Positions 24,142-33,036 of a stretch of DNA of 64,000 bases are shown in pieces. A program made the translations under genes and the position numbers. Position 1 is the first letter of the stretch. Each line of letters begins with the position of its first letter. The DNA lies in NCBI RefSeq assembly GCF_036409475.1, contig NZ_JAYRCK010000008.1, positions 62,001 to 126,000 on the forward strand. The letters run 5' to 3'. Origin of the DNA: Scandinavium sp036409475 (GTDB lineage: Bacteria > Pseudomonadota > Gammaproteobacteria > Enterobacterales > Enterobacteriaceae). Under the pieces are notes generated by a model. That model was not told the DNA's origin. It saw nothing but the letters and a program-made list of their open reading frames with translations, and ran no database searches.

Positions 24142-25098
24142 TTAATATTGGTCTATTGTAAATGTCATTGCGGCGTTTGCAGTGCCTGGGGAAACGGTAC
24201 TGTTTATCTTTTTATAATGCGCAATGTAAGAGATCTCAATCTTTTTCTCAGAACCTGAGTGATATTTGATGGCATTGTTAAACACCAATGGTGTCCTGTC
24301 ACTTTTATTAAGTATCTCAATGGCTATGCCTGAGGCAGAGTCTGTGCCACTCTTGTCAAGAGTTAATATACCATCACCAGAGCTTCCTGTTGTTGGCTCA
24401 AATGACAGATATACAGGTGTGCTATCTTGTTGACAGTTAAGCGTTAGCGAGAAATATTTATCCACGGTAGTGCTTCCTACCGAACTAAAATCTGATGCAC
24501 GATAGTTACCTAACTGAACTGTTTTATTTCTATCAGCAGAGTCGATGGTGCAGCTTTTTATTACCCAGCTCTGATTACCTTTGACCTCAATGGAGGCAAC
24601 GGTGTAGTCATCGACTTTATATTCGGCAACCTTCCCACCGCGGATATACCCTTGTGAAATAGGACCTGTTTTAATGAAATCAACACGAATCCTGCCACTG
24701 GTGCTCCAGGCTGGCAGCAAATCATTGGGTGACAGGGCTCCCTTATTAGGAACTTTTCTGTTTGACATCATAAGGTCGCTTATCTGGATGCCGACACCAG
24801 GAATACCAGTTTCAAAAATATTACCGTCTGCGTTAACGCCGGTTACGGTTTTATTGGTCATCTCAGATTTATATTGTGCACTACCGCTCAGGCAGGCAAT
24901 TTTGGGACCTGAAGTATCAACATAACGCCTGTACAGCACGGATCCGTCAGGGGCATCAGGATCAAGAGGAATCGATGCAGTTAGCACCCGATAGCTTTTT
25001 CCATCCAGCACCGTACAATTACTTGCCGCTTTTGCCCCGAAGCTTAATAACCCCAGGCATAAACCGCTTATATAAATATTAAGCTGACCTTTACGCAT
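24142..25098 (-). CDS. two-domain fimbrial tip adhesin
   Basis: A 318-residue protein with a signal peptide (to about Ala25), an N-terminal domain of about 165 residues that is probably receptor-binding, and a C-terminal pilin domain starting near KSCTIDSADRNKTVQLGNY and ending TANAAMTFTIDQY, the C-terminal beta strand that takes part in chaperone and donor-strand binding. Last gene of a subunit-chaperone-usher-adhesin operon, as in type 1-like fimbriae. Receptor specificity cannot be read from sequence. It begins 33 bases after the usher stop. Confidence 0.85.
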   Translation of the reverse strand: MRKGQLNIYISGLCLGLLSFGAKAASNCTVLDGKSYRVLTASIPLDPDAPDGSVLYRRYVDTSGPKIACLSGSAQYKSEMTNKTVTGVNADGNIFETGIPGVGIQISDLMMSNRKVPNKGALSPNDLLPAWSTSGRIRVDFIKTGPISQGYIRGGKVAEYKVDDYTVASIEVKGNQSWVIKSCTIDSADRNKTVQLGNYRASDFSSVGSTTVDKYFSLTLNCQQDSTPVYLSFEPTTGSSGDGILTLDKSGTDSASGIAIEILNKSDRTPLVFNNAIKYHSGSEKKIEISYIAHYKKINSTVSPGTANAAMTFTIDQY

Positions 25099-25131
25099 TG
25101 TATTGATATCCTTTGCACATCTTATCTGAGG

Positions 25132-27663
25132 TTATTGACATACGGATGTTAGCTGGTGAATACCTGTACTTTCGGTATTCGGATTTAAGGTCCAGGCGGC
25201 GCTACATTGCTGGTCACTCCTGTTCCCCCATTGCACTTTAAGTCTCCCGGAGTCAGACAGGCCGGAGAGGTAGACGATGCCATTGTCACCCACGATGCTG
25301 CTTTGATTGGATTCAGAGCCATTCGTCACCATTGCACCAAATGGAATGACACTCCCAGAACGGTTTGTCAGGCGAATAAATGCACGAACGCCAATGTTTC
25401 CATTAAAGGTTGAGCGAACAATGGCGCCTCGGGTAGGCACGACAATTTGCGTGGCCGTCTCGAGTTCGACATTATCGGCTAAGCTTTGCGTATCCAGCGT
25501 AATATCGTTGTGCTGATATGGCGTCATATAAGGCACCAGCGCATAACCACGGTAATCTGTGCTAACCCCTGTCTGGTTAAAAACATCTGCATTTTTAACG
25601 CCATCGGCCTTTATGAGTGCGGCCGTATCGCCAAGCGGTTGACCAAATGTCATCCCACCTTGGTGGACAACAATACTGCCGCCTGCGCCATAGTTGATGC
25701 GCTGGCTGTAATGGTCATAGTCATAGCCAGCAGAGATTTCACCATAGCCGCCATGGTAGTCGACATTCAATGAACCGCTATCGCGGTCTTTATTGTTATA
25801 ACCTTCCTGAATGCTCCAGTTAAGGTTGTCCCTCTCTAATGCTGTTCCACTTAAGCCTATACGATTCGTCGTGGAACCCGGGTGACCTGTGTCCAGAGCG
25901 TAATGCGCCCAGCTGTTGGGTAGCCATTGGCTTAACGGTACGCTCACTGAAAATGAGAACAGATGCTCGCTTTGACTGTATTCATCGGTACCCATATCTG
26001 ATTGAGAATAGCGGCCATAGCTATAATTGAGCGTGAAACTGTTACCCGCCCAGCTGTTGCTGTAACCCGTATTTAATGACGTATTACGGCGACTATCTTC
26101 CCAATAATCTTCGATAATGCCGCTCAAATTCAAATAACCAGCATTATGGCCCAGAGATTGACTGACGCTCAGTTCGGTTCGGTTTCTGACCCGATTATTC
26201 GGAAAATAAGCACTGTTGTCGCTACGCCAGGTATCCAGTACTTCCTGGAGCGTGTTAAAGCCTTTTGTTGAGTAACGATAGCCAGCAATAGAAAAGTTCG
26301 TTCCCAGGTCAATCAAATTCTTACTGTAACGGATACGCCATGACTGCCCGGATGTTTTATCTTCATCCTTTTTCTTTGACCAGGCTTGGGTGACGTCCGT
26401 GGATATTGCGCCTAATTCTCCGAGGTTATTCCCCATACCAGCAATGAGAGACTGGTATTTTGAGGCCGCCTGAAAGCCGCCATACATTGTGGTATTTAAG
26501 GGTAAGCCATAGCTGATTGTCGCGTGAGTAAACGGTGTTTTATCCACGCTGTTGTCATATGGACGATACTCACCCGTAGTCACTTCATATTTGTAACTGC
26601 CTTCACGCCTCAATAAGGGTAAGGAGGCATATGGCACAACAAAATCCTGATGGCTGCCGTCTGTCTCTTCAACCGTCACATAGAGATCCCCGCTTCCACC
26701 CGTTGAGTACATATCGGAGATTTCGAAGGCACCAGGCGCAACATAGGTTTGATAAATGAGGTAGCCATTTTGCTTGATGCTGACCTTGGCGTTGCTTTTA
26801 GCAATTCCTCGCACTACCGGCGCATAACCTCGCTTGCTTTCTGGCTCCATGCTGTCATCGGTAGCCAGCTGCAATCCACGAAAGGGAACGCTGTCGAACA
26901 TATCTGATAACGCTGAGCTTTCTCCCAATGTTAATGTGCTCTGAAGAGCATTGATATTGCGCTGAGCGTAGGTATACACCGTATCCCATTTATCTGTTGA
27001 ATCGGTATTCTTGTTCCAGGTGCTAAAGTTACGCAAGCGCCATGCGCCAAGGTTAGCGCCGGGATTGAGATTGAGGCTTTGACTCGAATTATTCTTCTCA
27101 ATATCATTTGCACCTGTAAATTGATAATTCAAAATTAATGCGTTGATACCATCATCATATTCTTCCGGTGACACATATCCGCGAGCTGTTTGCGATAATG
27201 CTGCTTGTGGGATGCTCAATAAAAGGCGCTGAGTCGTAAAATCAAATTTACTCTCCGCACCCGGTATTGAGCGGATATCTACACAGCCATTATGGTCTTC
27301 TTTTAATGCTGGAAACTGTTCAGCTTTTAAGCCATAGCTGATCAGCTGCTTTAAGCTGAGGCATGGAAGAAGTGATGTATCGTCCCGGTCATGGTTTTCA
27401 TTTTTGGTAAAATTAATATCAGTCGTTTCACGCATCTCATCATTGAGCCAGATATCTACCCGGTATTTTCCGGGAGCCTGCATGTTTTTAGCATCGAAAA
27501 TGGAAAGATCTGTTTTCATTTGCCCATCATCCGATATGCCAAGAAATGCAGGGTTAAAAACATCCCGCGCACTCGCCTTCTGCCCTGGGTTTAAAAAGTT
27601 TAGGGTGAGCAATGAGATTAAACATAAGTTGCTTTTTTTGTTAAATGTATTTCTGAGTCTCAT
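25132..27663 (-). CDS. fimbrial outer-membrane usher
   Basis: An 843-residue outer-membrane pore that assembles and secretes fimbrial subunits. After a signal peptide (about residues 1-32, ending KASA) come the usual start FNPAFL, a plug domain within the barrel region (RGIAKSNAKVSIKQNGYLIY, VAPGAFEISDMYSTGGSGDL), and C-terminal domains ending with CSAAWTLNP and VC, the paired cysteines of ushers. I chose ATG 27663 with AGGT upstream over a longer frame that would overlap the chaperone gene. Length and motifs indicate an intact protein. Confidence 0.95.
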   Translation of the reverse strand: MRLRNTFNKKSNLCLISLLTLNFLNPGQKASARDVFNPAFLGISDDGQMKTDLSIFDAKNMQAPGKYRVDIWLNDEMRETTDINFTKNENHDRDDTSLLPCLSLKQLISYGLKAEQFPALKEDHNGCVDIRSIPGAESKFDFTTQRLLLSIPQAALSQTARGYVSPEEYDDGINALILNYQFTGANDIEKNNSSQSLNLNPGANLGAWRLRNFSTWNKNTDSTDKWDTVYTYAQRNINALQSTLTLGESSALSDMFDSVPFRGLQLATDDSMEPESKRGYAPVVRGIAKSNAKVSIKQNGYLIYQTYVAPGAFEISDMYSTGGSGDLYVTVEETDGSHQDFVVPYASLPLLRREGSYKYEVTTGEYRPYDNSVDKTPFTHATISYGLPLNTTMYGGFQAASKYQSLIAGMGNNLGELGAISTDVTQAWSKKKDEDKTSGQSWRIRYSKNLIDLGTNFSIAGYRYSTKGFNTLQEVLDTWRSDNSAYFPNNRVRNRTELSVSQSLGHNAGYLNLSGIIEDYWEDSRRNTSLNTGYSNSWAGNSFTLNYSYGRYSQSDMGTDEYSQSEHLFSFSVSVPLSQWLPNSWAHYALDTGHPGSTTNRIGLSGTALERDNLNWSIQEGYNNKDRDSGSLNVDYHGGYGEISAGYDYDHYSQRINYGAGGSIVVHQGGMTFGQPLGDTAALIKADGVKNADVFNQTGVSTDYRGYALVPYMTPYQHNDITLDTQSLADNVELETATQIVVPTRGAIVRSTFNGNIGVRAFIRLTNRSGSVIPFGAMVTNGSESNQSSIVGDNGIVYLSGLSDSGRLKVQWGNRSDQQCSAAWTLNPNTESTGIHQLTSVCQ

Positions 27664-27700
27664 TACTGAGCTACCTAAATAAAAAATTAAAATGTTGCAA

Positions 27701-28372
27701 TTAGATTTTAGCTTTGTGGATTGGGCCAATTCCGCCATAATCATTGATTATTTTCCACTCGATATCACCGTTTGAGGTATCTGGTGCGAGCGGATATGAT
27801 TCTGTTGAAAATGGGGCAATAAAGTTAATATCTTTTATTTTTTTATTCGCAACTGAAAGCGTCATGAAGTTCATATAAAAAGGCGTTGGGTTAGTTACTT
27901 TCAACTGGTTACCCGTTTTTTCCCAAATGAGTTTGTCGGTAACTTCTTCTGGCGCTGAATCTAACAGTGCTTTTGGCCGATAAAATAGCTTCAGCCTATT
28001 GCGAATCGCGATTTGCAGACTGTTCGCATCCTGGCTATCACCTGATGGGATTGCCATTGAGTTCAGATAAAATAATGACTCACGATCGTCGGGAAGTGCT
28101 GCATCAGTCTTAAATATTCGTAAGATATTTTTCTGCTTAGCTTCTAATCGAAATAAAGGCGGTGTCACCAGAAAATGGGGTGTACCTTGAGCAGTCGCCT
28201 CAATCCAGGATTTCATCAGATAAGGCACGGTATCCTGATTATCAAGAGAAATATTTATCTCTTTCATTTTTTCCTGGTAAATTAAACGTGTCCCGCCAAC
28301 AATAACACCTGCCTGAGATGCTGAGCAGATGAAAAAACAAATCAACAGAACGGTAGCTTTAAATTTACGCAT
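27701..28372 (-). CDS. periplasmic fimbrial chaperone (PapD-like)
   Basis: A 223-residue periplasmic chaperone that binds subunits by donor-strand complementation. Signal peptide to about Ala20, then the PapD hallmarks GVIVGGTRLIYQEKMKEINI (G1/A strands), YLMKSWIE, TPPLFRLEAKQKN with the FRLEAKQKNxLR motif, and the late PxPFYMNF segment. The conserved Arg and Lys that anchor subunit C-termini appear present. I chose ATG 28372 with AGGGA upstream. It begins 57 bases after the major subunit stop and is followed by the usher. Confidence 0.93.
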   Translation of the reverse strand: MRKFKATVLLICFFICSASQAGVIVGGTRLIYQEKMKEINISLDNQDTVPYLMKSWIEATAQGTPHFLVTPPLFRLEAKQKNILRIFKTDAALPDDRESLFYLNSMAIPSGDSQDANSLQIAIRNRLKLFYRPKALLDSAPEEVTDKLIWEKTGNQLKVTNPTPFYMNFMTLSVANKKIKDINFIAPFSTESYPLAPDTSNGDIEWKIINDYGGIGPIHKAKI

Positions 28373-28429
28373 GATCATCCCTGTATCGTCCGAAAAGGTC
28401 ACTCCGATGGCAGAGTGACCAGCAATCAA

Positions 28430-28969
28430 TTAATAATTAACGGTAAACGTCACGACTGAGTTCGCTTTACCTTCAACAACGGTTGATTTAGTTTGAATGT
28501 AGCGAGCAATAAATGGCAGCGTGTTGGTTGCAGAACCGGAGGTGATTGAATATGGCGCAGACGCTGTTCCAATAGACAGAACGCCTGTGGAATCGGACAG
28601 TTGGATACCAACGCCATCCGCGACACCACTTTCCTGGGTCAGAGCAATAATGCTGTTGTCTCCATTTACAGGAGTACCGTCAAATTTTACCGTGGCGGTA
28701 GCGACAGATGCCGGGCAATTTGTCAGCAGAATATTAAATGCTGTTGCGCTGGCTGTGCCAGTGGCGGTGGAACCCACGCCGCCAAAAGCAGTTTTTGCAA
28801 CATTTCCCATATTTACGTCACCCGTAGTGACACCTGCGCTTTCAACGCTGGAATCACAACCTGTGCCCGTGATGGTACCGATAAAGTTAACAGTGCCGTC
28901 AGATGCTACAGCATTCATCGCGCCAAAAGCGGTGAACGAGAACAGTGCTGCAACGAGATTCTTTTTCAT
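28430..28969 (-). CDS. major fimbrial subunit (type 1-like pilin)
   Basis: A 179-residue pilin with signal peptide (MKKNLVAALFSFTAFGAMNAVA), then DGTVNFIGTITGTGC, the first cysteine of the intrachain disulfide, the second in LLTNCPAS, and a C-terminal beta strand ending NSVVTFTVNY with the penultimate Tyr typical of chaperone-usher pilins. First gene of the operon, preceded by a long divergent regulatory region. Confidence 0.95.
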   Translation of the reverse strand: MKKNLVAALFSFTAFGAMNAVASDGTVNFIGTITGTGCDSSVESAGVTTGDVNMGNVAKTAFGGVGSTATGTASATAFNILLTNCPASVATATVKFDGTPVNGDNSIIALTQESGVADGVGIQLSDSTGVLSIGTASAPYSITSGSATNTLPFIARYIQTKSTVVEGKANSVVTFTVNY

Positions 28970-29022
28970 GACAATTTCCTTTGTTCATTTAGATATATAA
29001 CTGTTGCGTATAAGTGTGGGTA

Positions 29023-29041
29023 ATTCATTGAATCAATGAAT
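29023..29041. promoter_or_regulatory. perfect 9-bp palindrome in the fimbrial promoter region
   Basis: ATTCATTGA-A-TCAATGAAT lies 54-72 bases upstream of the major pilin start, within the 416-base A+T-rich region (28970-29385) that separates the fimbrial operon from the divergent regulator. It may be an operator. I see no invertible-element repeats and no other clear elements in this region. Confidence 0.4.
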
Positions 29042-29385
29042 GCTATCAATGTATTCTGCAATTCACTTATTTCCGTCTCTGACGAGTGCCAGTACTGTTA
29101 ATACTTTCTTGTCAGGACATTCTCAAAGCAGCATTGCAAGCTGCGTGAAAACAATAGTGAGATATCTCTGTCGTTAAAAGTGATTTTATTCTCACGTGGA
29201 ATTTTCATATTTGAATGGTAGTTCAGGTAAAGTGTAGTCAAAATTTCATAAATGAATTGCATTTTTTATTACCACTCGCTGCATGATATAGTTAACATGG
29301 TTTATGGCTACATGAGTGCACAGCAATCTCTCATCTGTCTATTGTTGTTTTCTTATTATGTTGGAAGTGATTTTAGGGAATGGAA

Positions 29386-29979
29386 ATGACTGAGTTAATG
29401 GACGTGTGTTACATCATAAATGATAACGTTTTATATTATCCACAGGACAATAGGCTAATCTGTCTTGATACAGAAAAAGAGAGTGTGAACCTTAATCACC
29501 CGGCAAGCCGGTGTTTTAAATTGTTGCTTGAGAATCGGAGTAAAGTTGTATCTAAAAATGATTTTCTTGAATCTGTTTGGCGGTCTAATGGAGCATATGT
29601 TGCGGAGAATACATTCTATCAAAATATTTCTATTCTAAGAAAATCGCTGAGACGTGTCGGGTTAGGGGATAATGTTATTGTGACAATAAGGCGTAAGGGG
29701 TTTTCTTTATCAGATAATCTCAAGGTTGAACTGCTCCCTGCTCATGATATAAAACGTACTGTCGATGCGCCATTAAACATGATTGTAAATAATGAAGGGA
29801 TAGCAATCCAGCAAGCTGGATTTGCAAAGGGAGACTCTTTTGTTCCATTCGGTAAAAAGGTTAACCTGGAGCCAGGAAAAGGACGGAATGAGAATTTTAA
29901 ATACTGGATTTTGTTGGTTTCGGCAATAGTACTATTTATTGTTGAGTTGATATCATTTGTGGTACGTCTGTTTATTTAA
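29386..29979 (+). CDS. membrane-anchored winged-helix regulator (CadC/ToxR-type)
   Basis: A 197-residue protein with an N-terminal OmpR/PhoB-type winged helix (about residues 15-110: LNHPASRCFKLLLENRSKVV, then NTFYQNISILRKSLR and VTIRRKGFSL), a linker, and one C-terminal membrane helix (YWILLVSAIVLFIVELISFV) with almost no periplasmic domain. Such proteins often control adjacent fimbriae. The ATG at 29386 has AGGG seven bases upstream; another ATG two codons earlier is worse placed. It is divergent from the fimbrial operon and is the last accessory gene before epmB. Confidence 0.85.
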   Translation: MTELMDVCYIINDNVLYYPQDNRLICLDTEKESVNLNHPASRCFKLLLENRSKVVSKNDFLESVWRSNGAYVAENTFYQNISILRKSLRRVGLGDNVIVTIRRKGFSLSDNLKVELLPAHDIKRTVDAPLNMIVNNEGIAIQQAGFAKGDSFVPFGKKVNLEPGKGRNENFKYWILLVSAIVLFIVELISFVVRLFI

Positions 29980-30091
29980 TGACCAGGGTGAATTTATGCT
30001 ATACCGGGAGTGAGTATGGCAGTTCAAGGTAAGAGTGAACCATTCGTTCAACCACTTAATAGAGTCGTTGAACGAATTTTGAGCCTTGTTA

Positions 30092-31114
30092 TTAGGGCAA
30101 ATGCAAATCCAGCGGGGTTTTACTCGGCGCACCACCAATCTCACGCGCCAGTTTTGGCACCATATAGCCGGAGACCAGCGTCAGGAGCTCGCGCATGATG
30201 GCCCGGGCTTCGTCATCACTCACCATGTAATGCGCCGCACCCTGCACTTTGTCCAGCACGTGCAGGTAATAGGGCATCACGCCTGCATCAAACAGGGCAT
30301 TACTGAGGTTCGCCAGAGTCTGCGCATTGTCATTCACGTCACGCAGCAGCACGCTTTGATTGAGCAGCGTGACGCCCGCAAGCTTCAGCTTATGCATTGC
30401 CTGGCGGAATGCTTCGTCAATTTCTTGTGCATGGTTGATGTGGTTAACCAGCAAAATTTGCAGCGAGGAACGAGCAAAGCGTTCAGTTAACGCCTCGGTG
30501 ATGCGTGCCGGGATCACGATCGGCAAACGGCTATGAATACGTAGACGCTTCAGATGAGGAATGGCTTCGAGCGCATCCATCAACCACGCCAGTTCATGAT
30601 CCTTCGCCATCAGCGGGTCGCCGCCCGAGAAGATAATCTCATCAAGTTCCGGGTGTGCGGCAATGTAATCCAGCGCGACCTGCCAGTTTCGTTTGTTGCC
30701 CTGATTATCGGCATACGGGAAATGGCGACGGAAGCAGTAGCGGCAATTGACGGCGCAGCCACCTTTCACCAACAACAAAGCGCGGTTACGGTATTTATGC
30801 AGCAAACCAGGCACGACACTGTGCTGTTCTTCCAGTGGATCGGTGCTGAAACCTGGCGCAGCAACAAACTCCTGCTGAGAGGTGAGTACCTGTTTGAGCA
30901 ACGGATCGTTCGGATCGCCAGGCTTCATTCTTGCGGCGAAAGCACGAGGCACGCGCAGCGGGAAGAGGCGTTTTGCGTCACGACCGGCGAGCAAATTTTC
31001 ATCAGCGTCTATCTTTAACAGACGCAACAGTTCATCAGGATCGGTGATTACATCGGCAAGTTGCGATAACCAATCTTCTCTGGACGGGGTGTTTAGGGTT
31101 ACAATATGCGCCAT
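30092..31114 (-). CDS. epmB: EF-P--(R)-beta-lysylation lysine 2,3-aminomutase EpmB
   Basis: A radical SAM, PLP-dependent enzyme that turns (S)-alpha-lysine into (R)-beta-lysine, which EpmA attaches to EF-P. The 340-residue product contains the radical SAM cluster motif CAVNCRYCF (CxxxCxxC) and the glycine motif FSGGDPL, and is close to E. coli YjeK (342 residues). It is divergent from efp with only 40 bases between start codons. The fimbrial/microcin insertion ends 112 bases beyond its 3' end. Confidence 0.97.
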   Translation of the reverse strand: MAHIVTLNTPSREDWLSQLADVITDPDELLRLLKIDADENLLAGRDAKRLFPLRVPRAFAARMKPGDPNDPLLKQVLTSQQEFVAAPGFSTDPLEEQHSVVPGLLHKYRNRALLLVKGGCAVNCRYCFRRHFPYADNQGNKRNWQVALDYIAAHPELDEIIFSGGDPLMAKDHELAWLMDALEAIPHLKRLRIHSRLPIVIPARITEALTERFARSSLQILLVNHINHAQEIDEAFRQAMHKLKLAGVTLLNQSVLLRDVNDNAQTLANLSNALFDAGVMPYYLHVLDKVQGAAHYMVSDDEARAIMRELLTLVSGYMVPKLAREIGGAPSKTPLDLHLP

Positions 31115-31154
31115 TTTGTGGCTTAGCTACCAGTTAACAAATTTAGAGGGCCTT

Positions 31155-31721
31155 ATGGCGACTTATTCTAGCAACGATTTCCGTGCCGGTCTTAAAATCA
31201 TGATGGATGGCGAACCGTACGCGGTTGAAGCCAGCGAGTTCGTAAAACCAGGCAAAGGCCAGGCGTTCGCGCGCGTTAAGCTGCGCCGTCTGCTGACCGG
31301 TACTCGTGTTGAGAAAACCTTCAAATCCACCGACTCCGCCGAAGGCGCAGACGTTGTCGATATGAACCTGACTTACCTGTACAACGACGGTGAGTTCTAT
31401 CACTTCATGAACAACGAAACCTTCGAGCAGCTGGCTGCCGACGAGAAAGCGGTTGGCGAAAACGCCAAATGGCTGCTGGACCAGGCTGAATGCATCGTGA
31501 CCCTGTGGGACGGCCGTCCAATCTCCGTGACGCCACCCAACTTCGTTGAGCTGGAAATCGTTGAAACCGATCCAGGTCTGAAAGGTGATACCGCGGGTAC
31601 TGGCGGTAAGCCTGCAACCCTGAGCACCGGCGCTGTGGTGAAAGTGCCACTGTTCGTACAGATTGGCGAGGTTATCAAAGTTGACACCCGCTCTGGCGAA
31701 TACGTTTCTCGCGTGAAGTAA
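31155..31721 (+). CDS. efp: elongation factor P
   Basis: EF-P binds ribosomes stalled on polyproline and stimulates peptide bond formation. The 188-residue product starts MATYSSNDFRAGLKIMMDGE and has the modified lysine K34 in KPGKGQAF, the substrate of EpmA; EpmA and EpmB are also encoded in this window. The tIF5A-like three-domain length is intact. GAGGG precedes the ATG, and a strong terminator follows. Confidence 0.98.
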   Translation: MATYSSNDFRAGLKIMMDGEPYAVEASEFVKPGKGQAFARVKLRRLLTGTRVEKTFKSTDSAEGADVVDMNLTYLYNDGEFYHFMNNETFEQLAADEKAVGENAKWLLDQAECIVTLWDGRPISVTPPNFVELEIVETDPGLKGDTAGTGGKPATLSTGAVVKVPLFVQIGEVIKVDTRSGEYVSRVK

Positions 31722-31733
31722 TTCATGCTATAA

Positions 31734-31767
31734 AAAACGGCGCAACGCTTGTTGTGCCGTTTTTTTA
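31734..31767 (+). terminator. rho-independent terminator of efp
   Basis: An imperfect stem AACGGC-G-CAAC / GTTG-T-GCCGTT with a GCTT loop is followed by seven T, 13 bases after the efp stop. Confidence 0.88.
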
Positions 31768-31777
31768 AAGGGCAGGG

Positions 31778-31915
31778 ATGATGAACCGCTTATTCAAACT
31801 CTTCTTCATACTGTTGGTCTCCGGAGCACTGCTTTCCGGCTGCAATACCTTCCGTGGCTTTGGCCAGGATGTCGAACATCTGGGCAATTCAATTTCTCAC
31901 GCCGCCAGCAAATAA
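31778..31915 (+). CDS. ecnA: entericidin A (antidote-type small lipoprotein)
   Basis: A 45-residue lipoprotein with lipobox LLSGC, then NTFRGFGQDVEHLGNSISHA, matching E. coli EcnA (41 residues). Entericidins are small amphipathic cell-envelope lipoproteins; EcnA was proposed to counter EcnB toxicity. GGCAGGG lies just upstream of the paired ATG-ATG start. It is the first gene of the ecnAB pair. Confidence 0.9.
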   Translation: MMNRLFKLFFILLVSGALLSGCNTFRGFGQDVEHLGNSISHAASK

Positions 31916-32021
31916 GTTCACATCGTCTTAAAATTGCTTCGTTTCGCTCTCACTACGGCTTTCTTGTCTATGCTTATGTTGCTACAGCACAACTGTTAAC
32001 TGGCAATAAAAGGAAGACATC

Positions 32022-32168
32022 ATGCTTAAGAAATCCATTGCTGCGTTTTTTACTCTCCTGGTGCTCTCTTCAGCCCTGACGGCTTGTAATACGACGAAGG
32101 GGATGGGGGAAGACATTTCTGATGGCGGCCAGGCTATTTCCGGTGCAGCGACCAAAGCTCAGAACTAA
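32022..32168 (+). CDS. ecnB: entericidin B (bacteriolytic small lipoprotein)
   Basis: A 48-residue lipoprotein, MLKKSIAAFFTLLVLSSALT with Cys in LTAC, then NTTKGMGEDISDGGQAISGA. It is nearly identical to E. coli EcnB, a stationary-phase (sigma-S) induced protein proposed to promote lysis. AAAGGAAG precedes the ATG. It has its own 106-base upstream gap after ecnA, consistent with a separate promoter. Confidence 0.92.
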   Translation: MLKKSIAAFFTLLVLSSALTACNTTKGMGEDISDGGQAISGAATKAQN

Positions 32169-32175
32169 AGATGTT

Positions 32176-32199
32176 CGGTACGGCTTTTCGGCCGTACCG
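32176..32199. terminator. stem-loop between convergent ecnB and ecnR
   Basis: CGGTACGGC pairs with GCCGTACCG around a six-base loop, immediately before the ecnR stop; a short T run follows on the plus strand. Confidence 0.75.
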
Positions 32200-32781
32200 T
32201 TATTCAACGCATTCTGCTGAGGGAATAAAAGGGGAGAAGCGATGCTCAACGTTGAGCTTCAGGCGAATGTTGCGTTTGTAGGTATAGACAGTTTTTCCGG
32301 TGATCCGCATTTCGCTGGCAATGGTTTGATTGCTCGCACCTTCCATCCACAGCGACAACACTTTCTCTTCCTGACGCGTTAATAAAGGCGTCACGACCCG
32401 TGCCGGGTTAACGACTGGGCCGCTAAGCAGCAAATCCACCACTCGTTGCCTGAGAACGTCCAGCGGGGCTTTCTTCGATATCGCTTCACCGACGTTCTTA
32501 AAAACAAAGGGTTCATTCTGTAAACGAAGGACTCGCGTTCGCTGTTCGCAAACATTCAGCAGTGCAGGCAGAAAATGCGACTGGAGAGCGTCGTGCTGAA
32601 AACTGGCAAAATCGGCGATCACCAGATGGGGCTGCCAGCTTTCGACATGGGCTTTGGCGAGCAACAGACTGTTCAGGTGAGTGACTAAGAATGACGATGC
32701 CTCGTCTGTTTTCTGCTGCAATCCCTTCTCCAGCCCAAGGCGGCTGAAACAGCAGCGATCGATAATCAGAATTTTATACAT
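32200..32781 (-). CDS. ecnR: EcnR, LuxR/UhpA-type response regulator-like protein
   Basis: A 193-residue regulator with a receiver-like N-terminus (MYKILIIDRCCFSRLGLEKG, later HLVIADF) and a C-terminal LuxR helix-turn-helix (LLTRQEEKVLSLWMEGASNQ, then RITGKTVYTYKRNIRLKL). A UhpA-like regulator named EcnR lies next to the entericidin locus in Citrobacter freundii but not in E. coli K-12; position and fold match that description. The ATG at 32781 lacks a good ribosome site, so the start is uncertain. It shares its architecture with the regulator at 18552-19220. Confidence 0.75.
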   Translation of the reverse strand: MYKILIIDRCCFSRLGLEKGLQQKTDEASSFLVTHLNSLLLAKAHVESWQPHLVIADFASFQHDALQSHFLPALLNVCEQRTRVLRLQNEPFVFKNVGEAISKKAPLDVLRQRVVDLLLSGPVVNPARVVTPLLTRQEEKVLSLWMEGASNQTIASEMRITGKTVYTYKRNIRLKLNVEHRFSPFIPSAECVE

Positions 32782-32976
32782 GCTGGGCAAATGCGCGCTT
32801 CATAGGGTGCAGGAAGTAATGGGCCAGGCAACCATGATAGAGAAAGAAGCCCTCAGACAAAAAGGCGATCTCCGCATTGAAATGCGCTCATTTCACGTTA
32901 TCGTCGAGGAAAAGTAACTTAAGTTAAATTACTTGCATGCCCGACATCAGTGGGTAAAATAGGCGCTCTTCTTCAC

Positions 32977-33022
32977 CTTACGGGACGACCCGTAAGCGTA
33001 TCTCAATCTCGGGGACGACCCC
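32977..33022 (+). promoter_or_regulatory. guanidine-II (mini-ykkC) riboswitch
   Basis: Two adjacent hairpins, CTTACGGG-ACGA-CCCGTAAG (32977-32996) and GGGG-ACGA-CCCC (33011-33022), both carry the ACGR loop that defines the mini-ykkC / guanidine-II class. It lies 14 bases upstream of the sugE ATG, as in E. coli. Guanidinium binding is expected to raise sugE translation. Confidence 0.93.
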
Positions 33023-33036
33023 TTTCTGGAGTCACT

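Noticed and set aside
17031..30091. Transposase, integrase or IS ends bordering the accessory blocks
   Set aside because: I found no recombinase gene, tRNA-linked attachment site or IS-type inverted repeats at the borders, so no mobile element is called.
29980..30091. Short open frames after the winged-helix regulator
   Set aside because: They lack ribosome sites and overlap epmB on the opposite strand; I see nothing of note in this gap.
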